Part shown: positions 1 to 8,717 of the stretch, one piece after another
Numbering within the stretch: the first letter of the stretch is position 1
Layout of the letters: each line of letters opens with the position of its first letter
DNA from: CAMPJM01 sp964440915
GTDB taxonomy: Bacteria > Bacteroidota > Bacteroidia > Cytophagales > Cyclobacteriaceae
Assembly: GCA_964440915.1 (NCBI GenBank)
Contig: CAYTTV010000006.1
Span: 1-64,000 of the forward strand
Direction of reading: 5' to 3'
Length of the DNA: 64,000 nucleotides
Notes under the pieces: generated by a model
What the model saw: only the letters and a program-made list of their open reading frames with translations
What the model was told of the DNA's origin: nothing
Database searches by the model: none
Position numbers and translations under genes: made by a program

Positions 1-68
1 GTGCAGTTGAATGCTTGCGCAAATCCCGTTTTTGTAAACTGCTACAATTATCTCTTCAAGCCACATGC

Positions 69-209
69 ATAAAAATTGGGAAGCTTCAAGAAACCTAGTT
101 CACCTACCAGGGTCTGAGATGCCAGCGGTAGGGACAGCAGTGGAAAGCCCACAGCGAGGTACGAGCGAGGACTTGTAACGGATGGCCCGGCTACCGCCCA
201 AATTTTTAT
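69..209. other. Structured intergenic element, possible RNA or repeat
   Basis: This stretch at the left edge carries no convincing reading frame but has nested complementarity. The outer arms, ATAAAAATTGGG at 69-80 and CCCAAATTTTTAT at 197-209, pair with one bulge. Inside them GCGGTAG (125-131) pairs perfectly with CTACCGC (191-197). A small GTGG/CCAC hairpin can form at about 140-152, and the motif GCGAGG occurs twice between 154 and 170. The core is much more GC-rich than its AT-rich surroundings. It resembles, from memory, a recurrent intergenic element of Bacteroidota with a central GAGCGAGGAC word. The strand and function are unknown; it lies just beyond the 3' end of the minus-strand kinase gene, so it could be a 3' end structure, an independent RNA or a dispersed repeat. 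Confidence 0.5.
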
Positions 210-236
210 CTTCTTGATTTTGAATGCTTCTCGCTA

Positions 237-2639
237 CTAATTCACAAAGTTCTTTTCTAGCAAGGCTGAGTATTCTTGGCCATAGAGATAGGGTATGTAC
301 ACGGAAAATTTCGTGCCTTCATTCAGCTTGCTTGTCAACTGTATGCTGCCATTCAGTTTCTCGACCGCATTTTTAACAATATACAGTCCTAGACCAGAGC
401 CCTTTGATTTTTCTGTGCCTCTAAAGAACATGTTGAACACTTTGCTTTGAATTCTGGGGTCTATTCCTCTTCCGTTGTCACTCACCTCTATTTTCAGGAC
501 GTTTTCCTGATAGGTGACGTGGATTTTCACAAATGCGTTGCTTTCTGGTGTGGCATAAATGATCGAGTTCTCAACCAGATTCTTGATGATTGTTTTGAAT
601 TTCTTGCTGTCGATAAATACCTTAAAGTCAAAATCTACTGCAATGTCAAAATGAAGGCGGTGGTAGTCAGGAATGCTCTTCATGGTATTCATACAGCTTC
701 CTATCAGGTCTTTTATGTCGACTTGGGTCAACTTTGTTTCCGATTCCTTGATCTTTGTGAGGTCGATAAGGTTTTGCAACACGGTATGCAGCCGCATCAC
801 GCTGCTGTTGTAATGCTCAAAATAGGCAGTGGCATTTTTGTCGTGCGCAAATTCTACTTTTACGATATTGTATAACCCCATCAGGGAAGCTACCGGTCCC
901 CGCAAGTCATGTGATGCCCGATAAACAAAGGTGTCCAGTTCGCTTTTTTTATAAAGCAGCTCTTGTTCGGCGGTTTTACGTAATGTAATGTCTTGTGCTA
1001 CCGATATGATATGCTTTGGCTTGCCATAGAGGTTCTTTACAACGGTAGCCGTAAAATATACCCAAACGATCCTCCCTGACTTAGTTACATATCGTTTTTC
1101 GTGCGAATAGTAATCCGCATTTCCGTTGATAAGGTCTTCCGTGAATTGCAGGGTTTTTTCTTTGTCCTCTGGGTGCGTGACCCCAATATGCTGTATTTCC
1201 TCAAACTCTTCCTCTGTGTATTCAATCAGGTCGTAAAATCGCTTGTTGGCCTGGATGACTTCGTCTTTGAGGGTGGAAATAATTACACCTACGGCAACTT
1301 GGGTAAAAATAGATTTGAAATTATTTTCGAGCTCTTTTAGTTTTTCTTCTGCCAGCTTTCGATCCGTAATGTCCTCTGCACAAAAAACGACATGATTGAT
1401 ATGAGTATGCTCATCTTCTACCGGAAACAAGTTTATTTCAAACCAACGCCTATGCTTATTGGGAAGGTGCATCTCCCTTGTAAGGTGTACCGACTGTCCT
1501 TCCAGCACTTCCTTATATATCTCTGATAGCCCTGCCGCATCTTCACTTTCTAAAAACTCCAGGACACTTTGCCCTACTGTGGGCCTGATGCCTCTATGCT
1601 TTATCACTACCGCTTCGGCAAGCTTGTTGAGTGCCATGATCATCATTTGCTTGTCCAGCAGAAAAAGAATCTGCTTGCTGCTGTTGATAAGGGTTTTAAG
1701 GTGTCCTTCGGTGCTGGAATGCCCCTTGCTTTCGACAGGAGGCTCAGGTTCTTCATGTGGTTTCTCTTGACTGAAAATCAACCACTTCAAAATCCGTTCA
1801 TTCCCATGATATTCCAATGAACCAGACAAAGCAACCATGAGGTTGTGCCCCATCTTGTTCACCATCGTGCAAGAGGAATACTTTGCACTTCCCGAAGCTA
1901 ATATTTCTGGAATTAGCACTGATTCGAGATGGTTCTTAGAAGCTTTGTCGAAGTATTCGAATATCTCCCTTCCAATGGCCTCCTTATCGTTGTATCCCAA
2001 CAAGTTTGCCCATGTTTCATTGACCGCTGTTATAATGCCATCGGTACATGTGGTACTCATGATAGCGGGAGGATGCATATGGGCATAAGCGGAGTGATAG
2101 GGAGAATTTTTATTGGCTGCGGTTAGAGGACCCTCTGTCTGAGCTAAATTGTCAGTTTCAATATGACTTTCAGCTTGATGGGCTCCTTTTAAAAGGCCTT
2201 CATCGAATGGCTTCCCTACCAAATAGATGTAGTTTCCCTTTTGTATAGCTTTAAAGAAAAAAGACAAGGGCCCGCCTGTACAATGCAGCAATTGGGTGCT
2301 AAAGCTTAACGATGTAAAGCCAGCATTTAATTTATAAAGAAATTCTCGGCCTTTTTTTTTCTCATTTATAGGTATCAGATCAACAAAATTCAGGCCTATC
2401 AGTTCTATGGTTGAATATTGGAGGGTTTGTAAGGTAGATTGGTTTACGGCCTGAATCGTTCCGGATTGGTCCAGATGAAAGAATAATTCTGAAGAGAGAT
2501 CGAAAACTTCTGTTAATGGGCTTGTCATGTCTTCCATAAGTACAGAATCCTTGACGGTATCGATTAAATCACCGAAGGTTTTCTGTAAAACTTCTAGTTG
2601 CAGTAATAATTGCTCTCTCTTGGATGACCTTTGAATCAT
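237..2639 (-). CDS. Soluble multi-PAS sensor histidine kinase
   Basis: 800-residue sensor kinase without a signal peptide or membrane segment, so probably cytoplasmic. It has about four PAS or PAS-like modules (roughly residues 45-150, 185-300, 315-430 and 440-560); the last two end in the typical D-I-T-(D/L)-R-K linker. The kinase core follows: H-box S-H-D-L-R-G with the phospho-accepting His near 577, N-box around Asn691 (L-V-E-N), G1 box D-N-G-R-G near 722 and G2 box G-S-G-L-G-L near 748. There is no receiver domain, so it must signal to a separate response regulator, and none lies next door. Multi-PAS kinases of this layout are common in Bacteroidota; the ligand cannot be read from sequence. 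The gene is monocistronic, divergent from the OmpA gene on its upstream side, with a -7 element close to its start. Confidence 0.9.
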   Translation of the reverse strand: MIQRSSKREQLLLQLEVLQKTFGDLIDTVKDSVLMEDMTSPLTEVFDLSSELFFHLDQSGTIQAVNQSTLQTLQYSTIELIGLNFVDLIPINEKKKGREFLYKLNAGFTSLSFSTQLLHCTGGPLSFFFKAIQKGNYIYLVGKPFDEGLLKGAHQAESHIETDNLAQTEGPLTAANKNSPYHSAYAHMHPPAIMSTTCTDGIITAVNETWANLLGYNDKEAIGREIFEYFDKASKNHLESVLIPEILASGSAKYSSCTMVNKMGHNLMVALSGSLEYHGNERILKWLIFSQEKPHEEPEPPVESKGHSSTEGHLKTLINSSKQILFLLDKQMMIMALNKLAEAVVIKHRGIRPTVGQSVLEFLESEDAAGLSEIYKEVLEGQSVHLTREMHLPNKHRRWFEINLFPVEDEHTHINHVVFCAEDITDRKLAEEKLKELENNFKSIFTQVAVGVIISTLKDEVIQANKRFYDLIEYTEEEFEEIQHIGVTHPEDKEKTLQFTEDLINGNADYYSHEKRYVTKSGRIVWVYFTATVVKNLYGKPKHIISVAQDITLRKTAEQELLYKKSELDTFVYRASHDLRGPVASLMGLYNIVKVEFAHDKNATAYFEHYNSSVMRLHTVLQNLIDLTKIKESETKLTQVDIKDLIGSCMNTMKSIPDYHRLHFDIAVDFDFKVFIDSKKFKTIIKNLVENSIIYATPESNAFVKIHVTYQENVLKIEVSDNGRGIDPRIQSKVFNMFFRGTEKSKGSGLGLYIVKNAVEKLNGSIQLTSKLNEGTKFSVYIPYLYGQEYSALLEKNFVN

Positions 2640-2656
2640 TTATATACAGGCTAGAC

Positions 2657-2664
2657 CAAAGCTA
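2657..2664 (-). promoter_or_regulatory. Candidate -7 promoter element for the PAS kinase
   Basis: On the minus strand this reads TAGCTTTG, a match to the Bacteroidota -7 consensus TAnnTTTG. It would place the transcript start only about ten bases before the kinase ATG. I do not see a good -33 TTTG at the usual distance, so this is a candidate only. Confidence 0.4.
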
Positions 2665-2926
2665 CAGGAAAAGCGACCTTATGGCTAAGATTTTATGTAT
2701 CAACTTTTTATGCAATATGCTTCTTAAAGGCAGTAAATCTTGGAAAAATTAAATTAAAATAATATTAAAATCAACTTTATTTTGATCTCTTTTTGATTTC
2801 GAGTATTAATCATCGATAAAAAGGTACATATACGATATAAATGTGCATTTAGTGAAATATATTTTTTTAGTGAAACAACATTTTAGTTATTTTACCTATT
2901 TGTAACTCACAGCTTATTTTTTAAAT

Positions 2927-3646
2927 ATGGAAAAGCTTTATCTAAGGTCATGTTTGCTTCTTAGTTTTTTTATTTTCTCCTATAGCCCGATTAGTTACGG
3001 TCAGGAAACAAGTAAGGCTGATTCCATAATAAAAATCGAGGGGAAGGTTTATGATATCCAAACCAAAGAACCCATAGCCGCCACTATCACCTACAAAATG
3101 GTGCCATTTCACAACAATGTAGGCATTGCAAGGGCCAAAAGCGAAACTGGAGAGTATTATCTCCATATGATTAAAGGCAAGGACTACGATATAGAAGTAG
3201 GTATGAGTGGTTATCTCACCTTGATAGAATCCGTAACAGTGAATGACCTGAACGATGATGGCATAATCGTTAGGAACTTTGAACTCATGCCGATTACAGT
3301 AGGGAGAGTAATGGCGCTGAACAGGCTTTTCTTTGTCCAAAGTAAAGCTGAAATCACGGAAGACTCTTATCCTCAACTCGACATATTGGTGAAAATGTTA
3401 GAAGAATACCCCTCTATGGTCATACAACTGGAAGGGCATACCGACTATAGAGGAAGTGCTAAATTAAACTTGGAGCTTTCTAAGGATAGAGTAGATGCAA
3501 TAAAAAAGTATCTGGTAAAAAATGGCATAAGAAAAAGCAGGATTAAGACCAAAGCATTTGGTGGTTCAAGACCTATTACCAATGAGGCTACAGAAGAATC
3601 TCAAAGCAGAAATAGAAGAGTTGAAGTAAGAATTCTCAAAAATTAA
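2927..3646 (+). CDS. OmpA-family protein with carboxypeptidase-regulatory-like domain
   Basis: 239 residues with an N-terminal signal peptide ending near S-Y-G-Q. Residues about 35-120 form a carboxypeptidase-regulatory-like beta-sandwich (starting E-G-K-V-Y-D). Residues about 130-239 are an OmpA C-terminal domain with the peptidoglycan-binding pattern G-H-T-D-Y-R-G then N-L-E-L-S-K-D-R. The OmpA domain binds peptidoglycan, so the protein probably sits in the periplasm or is tethered to the outer membrane. Its two domains correspond one for one to the C-terminal half of the next gene, with the same domain order and matching boundaries. It therefore looks like a shortened paralogue lacking the N-terminal domain and the PD40 repeats. 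The partner or cargo is not known. Confidence 0.85.
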   Translation: MEKLYLRSCLLLSFFIFSYSPISYGQETSKADSIIKIEGKVYDIQTKEPIAATITYKMVPFHNNVGIARAKSETGEYYLHMIKGKDYDIEVGMSGYLTLIESVTVNDLNDDGIIVRNFELMPITVGRVMALNRLFFVQSKAEITEDSYPQLDILVKMLEEYPSMVIQLEGHTDYRGSAKLNLELSKDRVDAIKKYLVKNGIRKSRIKTKAFGGSRPITNEATEESQSRNRRVEVRILKN

Positions 3647-3687
3647 TATATTGCGAAGTATTTAGTACTTTTATTGCAATAAATATG

Positions 3688-3709
3688 ACAATCATCTTTT
3701 TATGATTGT
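3688..3709 (+). terminator. Small hairpin between the two OmpA genes
   Basis: An 8-bp perfect stem (ACAATCAT with ATGATTGT) with a six-base T-rich loop, followed by TTATT, lies just after the first OmpA gene. It is weak, and it may only attenuate transcription into the second gene. Confidence 0.4.
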
Positions 3710-3754
3710 TTATTGACAATTACCTCTATCACCTTGAATAAACCATTAAAGATT

Positions 3755-5767
3755 ATGCCTAAAATATTACTTGTTTTCCTTACCTGCTTGGCTTTGGCAG
3801 GAGGATCCCAAGCACAAAATGTGCAATGGGCCTCCGAAGTGCTGGAGTTTTCCACTGAATTAAGCGATAAGCAATATTCTGCTCAACAAGTATTGCACAA
3901 GCCTAATGTCCTTCCAAACACAGGAGAGAGTCCTAACGCATGGACGCCCCGGAACCCCAATAGCATGGAGTTTATAAAGGTTGGATATGAAAACCCTATG
4001 CCCATTCAGCAAATTGCCATTGGAGAGTCTTATAATCCTGGATCAGTGAGAAGGGTTTTTGTATATGACGAAGAGGGAAATGAAACCATGGTATATGATT
4101 TTGAACCCAAGCCAGCGGGCATTCAAGGAAGGCTTCTGAATATTTTCTTTGAAATGACTGCCTCTAGTATAAATGCCGTAAAAATAGAGCTAGACGGAAG
4201 ATCAGTGCCGGGATATGTGAGTATAGATGCCATCGGTATTTCAGATTCTAACATTCCCATAGAAGTAGAAGTAAATGTTGCGGAAATCATGAACACAGAC
4301 ATGAAGCCTGAAAGGTTGAGTGAAAAGGTGAATTCAGAATTTTCAGAATTACGCCCCCTGATCTCGCCCGATGGAAAGACTTTGTATTTCAGTAGAAGAA
4401 ACCACCCAGGCAACATAGGAGGGGTAAAAGATTACGAGGATATATGGTTTTCAGAAATGGATACCGTTTCAGGAGAATGGATGGAAGCACAAAATATTGG
4501 CTCTGTTTTGAACAACGATGGTCCTAACTTCATTTCTTCTATTACGCCTGATGGCAATACCATGGTTTTGCTTCTAGGCAATGAGTATAAGGCCAATGGT
4601 AAAATGGCAGCAGGGGTTTCTATAAGTACCAAAACTGCGGATGGCTGGTCGAAACCACAAAACTTAAAAATCCCCAATAATTACAACCTCTCTGAAAAGG
4701 CAAACTTTTATATGGCCAATAACAGAAAGGCCATTGTTATGGCAGTAGAGCGGGAGGATTCCTATGGAGACCGTGACCTGTATGTGAGCTTTTTGGAAGA
4801 TGATGACCAATGGACGGAACCTAAGAACCTGGGGAGCACTGTAAATACGGCCAGCGAAGAATCAGCCCCATTTTTAGCTGCTGACGATGAAACCTTGTAC
4901 TTTTCATCAAGAGGCTTTAGCGGCTATGGCGGCAGCGATATTTACGTGACCCGTAGATTGGACGACACCTGGGAGAACTGGTCAGAACCTCAAAACTTGG
5001 GACCTGAAATTAACTCAGAATTGGATGATGAATTTTTCAATATCCCTGCCTCTGGTCAATATGCCTATTATTCCAGGGCCATTACGGAAGAGAACATGGA
5101 TATATTCCGAGTAGAGCTTCCAATGTTCTATAAACCTGCACCTGTGGTGACTGTAAAGGGAAAAGTCTACAATGCTAAAACCAATGAACCCATAGAAGCC
5201 AAGATATTCTATGAGAAGCTTCCTGAAGGGGAAGAAATCGGGATAGCACGTTCTGAAGCAGGCACAGGCAATTATGAAATAATTCTACCGTCTGGAAAGC
5301 AATATGGCTATTTGGCCGAAGCTGAAGGCTTTTTATCGATTAGTGCCAATATCGATCTGACAGAACAGCAAGAATATAAGGAAGTGACACAAGACTTGTA
5401 CTTGGTACCAGTGGAGAGAGAACAAACAATTGTTATGAACAATGTTTTCTTCGGCTTTGATAAGTCAACATTGAGGAGTGAATCATTTCCTGAGTTGAAG
5501 AGAATTGCGACATTCTTGAGTAAAAACCAGAACATCAAAATCGAGATCGGTGGACATACCGATAGCTACGGGAATGATGCCTACAATCAGAGATTATCGG
5601 AAAGAAGAGCCAATGCCGTTCGGGATTTCTTTGTTGAGCAAGGCGTGGCTCCCGAAAGAATGAAAGCTATCGGATATGGCGAAACCAGACCTGTGGTTTC
5701 TGGAAATCTGAATATTGCAGGACAACAAGAAAATAGAAGGGTTGAGTTTAAAATCATAGAAGATTAA
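3755..5767 (+). CDS. PorE-like OmpA protein with PD40 repeats
   Basis: 670 residues when started at the ATG at 3755, which places a clean signal peptide (M-P-K-I-L-L... A-Q) at the N-terminus; an upstream TTG at 3713 would add 14 residues before it and is less likely. Domains: an N-terminal beta-sandwich-like region (about 21-165), WD40-like PD40 beta-propeller repeats (about 185-450, with units such as S-P-D-G-K-T-L-Y-F-S), a carboxypeptidase-regulatory-like domain from about 467 and an OmpA peptidoglycan-binding domain from about 560 (G-H-T-D near 599, N-Q-R-L-S-E-R-R-A). PD40 + CRD + OmpA is the order in PorE, a peptidoglycan-anchored component linked to type IX secretion, although PorE also has N-terminal TPR repeats that I do not see here. 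Convergent neighbours encode a type B cargo and a PorP/SprF-like protein, which supports a type IX role. Assigning it as the true PorE orthologue would be inference. Confidence 0.85.
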   Translation: MPKILLVFLTCLALAGGSQAQNVQWASEVLEFSTELSDKQYSAQQVLHKPNVLPNTGESPNAWTPRNPNSMEFIKVGYENPMPIQQIAIGESYNPGSVRRVFVYDEEGNETMVYDFEPKPAGIQGRLLNIFFEMTASSINAVKIELDGRSVPGYVSIDAIGISDSNIPIEVEVNVAEIMNTDMKPERLSEKVNSEFSELRPLISPDGKTLYFSRRNHPGNIGGVKDYEDIWFSEMDTVSGEWMEAQNIGSVLNNDGPNFISSITPDGNTMVLLLGNEYKANGKMAAGVSISTKTADGWSKPQNLKIPNNYNLSEKANFYMANNRKAIVMAVEREDSYGDRDLYVSFLEDDDQWTEPKNLGSTVNTASEESAPFLAADDETLYFSSRGFSGYGGSDIYVTRRLDDTWENWSEPQNLGPEINSELDDEFFNIPASGQYAYYSRAITEENMDIFRVELPMFYKPAPVVTVKGKVYNAKTNEPIEAKIFYEKLPEGEEIGIARSEAGTGNYEIILPSGKQYGYLAEAEGFLSISANIDLTEQQEYKEVTQDLYLVPVEREQTIVMNNVFFGFDKSTLRSESFPELKRIATFLSKNQNIKIEIGGHTDSYGNDAYNQRLSERRANAVRDFFVEQGVAPERMKAIGYGETRPVVSGNLNIAGQQENRRVEFKIIED

Positions 5768-5788
5768 GCAAACCTTGCTTTAAAATTA

Positions 5789-5838
5789 AATGCCACGGTG
5801 ATAGAATTGAAGTTAACCTTCTTTTGCATCGTGGCATT
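5789..5838. terminator. Bidirectional hairpin between convergent genes
   Basis: AATGCCACG (5789-5797) pairs perfectly with CGTGGCATT (5830-5838) and is followed by a T-run on the plus strand. A smaller hairpin, AAGCAA/TTGCTT with a three-base loop, lies directly at the end of the upstream gene (5766-5780). The position between two convergent genes fits a transcription terminator. Confidence 0.6.
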
Positions 5839-5911
5839 TTTCATGAATATTATAATAAAAACTATCTGGACAACCGTAGAACAGTTCCTCCATCATAAAT
5901 GCTCCAGTGGT

Positions 5912-6949
5912 TTATCTCACAAGCATCACACTACCGGTTTTAGGTTTGCTGCTTCCTTCACATTGAATGATGTAATAATAATCTCCTTCAGGAAGAGGGC
6001 TCCCTCGGTAAATACCTCCCCAATTATTCTCGTAAGGTCGTGCTTTGAAAACCTCCATTCCTTGTCGGTTAAAAACCACTACCTCGCAGCCTGGATAATC
6101 CTCCATGTTATTGATATGCCAATAATCATCAGTGCCATCATTGTTGGGCGAGAATATCTTGGGTGGCGATAAGTGCTTAGGCTGGGTGTCCATGTGCAAA
6201 GTGATGGCCACTGTATCTTTACACCCATTGGCACTTAAGCCCGTGACAAAGTAAGTAGTGGTTTGAGAAGGGGTAGCGGTTGGATTGGCTACATTAGCAA
6301 GGTTAAGCCCCTCCGAAGGAAACCATACGAGGTCTTGCGCACCGAGAGCTAAGAGGTCTATCGATTGGCCAATAGCGAAAACTGTATCAGATGCTATAAT
6401 TTCTATGCTTGGAAGAGCAAGAGCTGTTACTGTAGCTTCACCTATCACACTACAATCGCCCATAAAAGCCTCTACGGTATAATCACCTTCTTGGTCTACA
6501 ATAATACTGGAGGAGCGCTCGCCCGTACTCCAATGATAATCTGTAAAGTTTCCTTCGACACTTAAGGTGACACTTTCGCCGCTGCAAAACCGTAAGCCTC
6601 CCTTCGCTTTGATTTTCAATTTGGGCGTAACATCGTTGGATGCGCGTTTCACTTGCCTGGCTTCAGAAGCAGCCAAGCACCCATCGTAAAAGGCTGTTAC
6701 AGTATAGGAACCCTCTTCTTCCACGATGATGGTATTGGATACCGCACCAGCAATGGCCACGCCATCTTTATGCCACTGGTAAGAAGAGGCACTAGTGGAG
6801 GTGTAGAGTGTTATAATATTGTCATCGCATAAAAACAATTGGCCTGCAGGCTCGATAGCAGGAGCTTCGCAGCTAGACTGTGCCTTTGCTGAAAGGCTTC
6901 CTAGGGATACCCCTAAAGTTAGCATGTAAAAAAATATAAGTCTGCTCAT
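5912..6949 (-). CDS. Secreted Ig-like protein with type B (CHU_C) type IX signal
   Basis: 345 residues. A signal peptide (ending S-A-K-A-Q) is followed by repeated Ig/PKD-like beta-sandwich units, each with a conserved Trp and a Y-T-V strand (Q-W-H-K-D-G, Y-H-W-S-T-G, D-L-V-W-F-P). The last 85 or so residues, from F-S-P-N-N-D-G-T-D-D to the end, are the gliding-motility-associated C-terminal (CHU_C) domain, the type B secretion and attachment signal of the type IX system. The protein should therefore be exported to the cell surface or medium. The next gene downstream on the transcript's other side is the upstream porP/sprF-like gene 25 bases away, so the two are probably one operon: type B cargo is known to need a SprF-type partner. 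The mature function is not recognisable beyond adhesin-like Ig repeats. Confidence 0.88.
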   Translation of the reverse strand: MSRLIFFYMLTLGVSLGSLSAKAQSSCEAPAIEPAGQLFLCDDNIITLYTSTSASSYQWHKDGVAIAGAVSNTIIVEEEGSYTVTAFYDGCLAASEARQVKRASNDVTPKLKIKAKGGLRFCSGESVTLSVEGNFTDYHWSTGERSSSIIVDQEGDYTVEAFMGDCSVIGEATVTALALPSIEIIASDTVFAIGQSIDLLALGAQDLVWFPSEGLNLANVANPTATPSQTTTYFVTGLSANGCKDTVAITLHMDTQPKHLSPPKIFSPNNDGTDDYWHINNMEDYPGCEVVVFNRQGMEVFKARPYENNWGGIYRGSPLPEGDYYYIIQCEGSSKPKTGSVMLVR

Positions 6950-6974
6950 GGTAATTGATTTATAGCTAAGACTA

Positions 6975-7889
6975 TTAATGTTTATATCGGGGATTAAGCC
7001 GTTTGATTTTGTTAGGATCTCCTAGTCCAAGTGTAAATTGGATTTCGTGCGACCCATTAGAAACCCCACTAATCTTGGAAGTGGCAAATTCATAAGCATA
7101 GCCTAGTTTGATATCTTTGCCTATATTCAGCCCTATTAGTACAGCCGTACCGTAGTTTTGCCTCAAAGCTGCTCCCGTCCAGAAGGTTTCATAGAATTGC
7201 AGAATGCCCGCTACTTCAAAGTGTGTCGAATGTCGATCGCCCATTCTATACATGAGATGGGGAGCAAATTCCAGTCGCTTTTCCGAAAGAACAAAGGTGT
7301 AATCTGCCATGAACAGCACTTCTTGTAAAGGATCAAATTGAACTTGATCAGAAGCATAGTAGGAGACGAAGAGCGTTGGCAAAGCCAAACCTATGTTGAA
7401 ATCATAAAAACGGTAACGTATACCAAATTCTCCAAGCAGGTGCGTCCTATTGTTAAAGAGACCTATAACCGCTGGATCATCATAGTTATAAGAGCCTTCG
7501 CTGTCAATGGTCTGCTTCATCATTCCTGCCGATACACCAAATGACAAGGCGTGCTTTTTGTCTTGGCTGAAAGGAGCAGTATAGCCTAATGTCAATAGTA
7601 CCAGAGTATTGTTCAATATGCTTCTTTGTTCATTAATCAATTTTGTGCCGAGGTTGACCCTGTTCTCCAAAGGGATGTCGAAGCTGATAAAGGAAGTTAC
7701 GGGAGCACCTTCGATTCCTGTCCATTGTTGCCGATGATTCAGGGCTATATTGGCCCTATTCTCTTTGCCCGCAAAAGCTGGATTATATATATAAGGGTTA
7801 AGATAGAAATGATTATGGGTAAGGATGTCCTGACCTTTAGTAGAAAGAAAGGAAAAGAACATGAGAAGAAAAATAACACAAATTTTCAT
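6975..7889 (-). CDS. PorP/SprF family type IX secretion membrane protein
   Basis: 304 residues with signal peptide (ending S-T-K-G-Q). The N-terminal motif H-F-Y-L-N-P-Y-I-Y-N-P-A-F-A-G-K followed by N-H-R-Q-Q-W is the hallmark of the PorP/SprF family, outer-membrane barrels that escort or anchor type B cargo of the type IX system. The remainder is alternating beta-strand sequence ending in an outer-membrane barrel. It is transcribed first, then the type B cargo gene 25 bases later, a pairing common in Bacteroidota. Bacteroidota often carry many such pairs, so this one is probably cargo-specific and not the core PorP. Confidence 0.92.
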   Translation of the reverse strand: MKICVIFLLMFFSFLSTKGQDILTHNHFYLNPYIYNPAFAGKENRANIALNHRQQWTGIEGAPVTSFISFDIPLENRVNLGTKLINEQRSILNNTLVLLTLGYTAPFSQDKKHALSFGVSAGMMKQTIDSEGSYNYDDPAVIGLFNNRTHLLGEFGIRYRFYDFNIGLALPTLFVSYYASDQVQFDPLQEVLFMADYTFVLSEKRLEFAPHLMYRMGDRHSTHFEVAGILQFYETFWTGAALRQNYGTAVLIGLNIGKDIKLGYAYEFATSKISGVSNGSHEIQFTLGLGDPNKIKRLNPRYKH

Positions 7890-8269
7890 ATAGCATAAAA
7901 ATTATCTTCAGAAGCATGATTAACCAAGAAGAATATGGCACACCTGTTTTTTTATTCTGTTGTATATACTCTAAAAAAATCCAACAGAATAGACCAATAA
8001 AAATACAGGAGCAGCACTTGGAATACTTGGTGTTTTTTGAAGAAATGTTACTTACAACACATATAAGTTCAAAAAGCATTATTGCTTTATAATCACCCGG
8101 TACTTACCTATTACTCTCGATTAAAAGCAATTTGAAGTGCAGTTAATAATTGAATTATACTTATTTTGAACAATAGTTCATACTTCTGCTAGACTTATGC
8201 GTTACTAAAAGAGGGAAGGTAAGCCTTCGGATTTAGCGTGAATTTTGTTCCAACAAAACATATCTCACT
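7890..8269. other. Divergent intergenic region with a 10-bp inverted repeat
   Basis: This 380-base gap separates the minus-strand porP-like gene from a plus-strand lipoprotein gene and must hold both promoters. The clearest feature is a perfect inverted repeat, TATTCTGTTG (7953-7962) with CAACAGAATA (7982-7991), separated by 19 bases; it could be a regulator site or an mRNA leader hairpin for porP. No convincing gene is present. Confidence 0.45.
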
Positions 8270-8668
8270 ATGAAACCTATAGCATACATATTTTTGGCGG
8301 GATGGTTGGTTATGGGATGTGCGACAAGGTCTGGTATGGACAGGAATCCATCCAGCAATCTTGTAATTAATCAGGATAAGGGAGAAGAATATGAATTGAT
8401 CATCATTGACCCGCAGTTCCGTTCATGGTTTATAACAAACGCTAAACCGATCCATTTTCATTCATTAACATTTTACGAAGCACAAAATAAGAAATATGTA
8501 ACAGCATGGAATGAACTATTTCATACCACAGGAGGTAGAGGCCCTTTCGGGAATTATATCGATTATCGATTCTCTGAATATTATGGTTTGGAGTTGAACT
8601 ATGAACTATATTGGTATTTCAAATACATAGAGTCCATTTACGGGCAGCGCTACAGTTTCCCCTATTGA
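8270..8668 (+). CDS. DUF6146-like lipoprotein
   Basis: 132 residues. A short signal peptide ends in a lipobox (V-M-G-C at residue 17), so the protein is likely lipid-anchored. The body has an I-I-D-P-Q-F-x-x-W-F motif followed by a tyrosine-rich C-terminal half (Y-I-D-Y-R-F, L-N-Y-E-L-Y-W-Y-F-K-Y). From memory this is the pattern of the Bacteroidota-specific DUF6146 family, whose function is unknown. It is a single gene flanked by minus-strand genes. Confidence 0.7.
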   Translation: MKPIAYIFLAGWLVMGCATRSGMDRNPSSNLVINQDKGEEYELIIIDPQFRSWFITNAKPIHFHSLTFYEAQNKKYVTAWNELFHTTGGRGPFGNYIDYRFSEYYGLELNYELYWYFKYIESIYGQRYSFPY

Positions 8669-8717
8669 TTAATATTTCTATTTTTACGATAGCGTGCTAC
8701 AATAATGGTAGATCAGC

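Noticed and set aside
111..131. CTGAGA word as a TPP riboswitch
   Set aside because: The other TPP aptamer blocks (such as the CCUGAUCUGGAUAAUGCC-like part) are missing.
447..875. 142-codon plus-strand frame antisense to the PAS kinase
   Set aside because: Antisense shadow of a well-supported gene with no family features; the long frame results from codon bias on the other strand.
2948..3376. 142-codon frame antisense to the OmpA gene
   Set aside because: Antisense shadow without protein-like features.
3713..3754. TTG start extending the PorE-like protein
   Set aside because: It would put 14 residues before a clean signal peptide; the ATG at 3755 is preferred.
7837..8079. 80-codon minus-strand frame overlapping the porP-like start
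   Set aside because: Hydrophobic, cysteine-rich and lacking family signature; overlaps the signal peptide region of porP in another frame.
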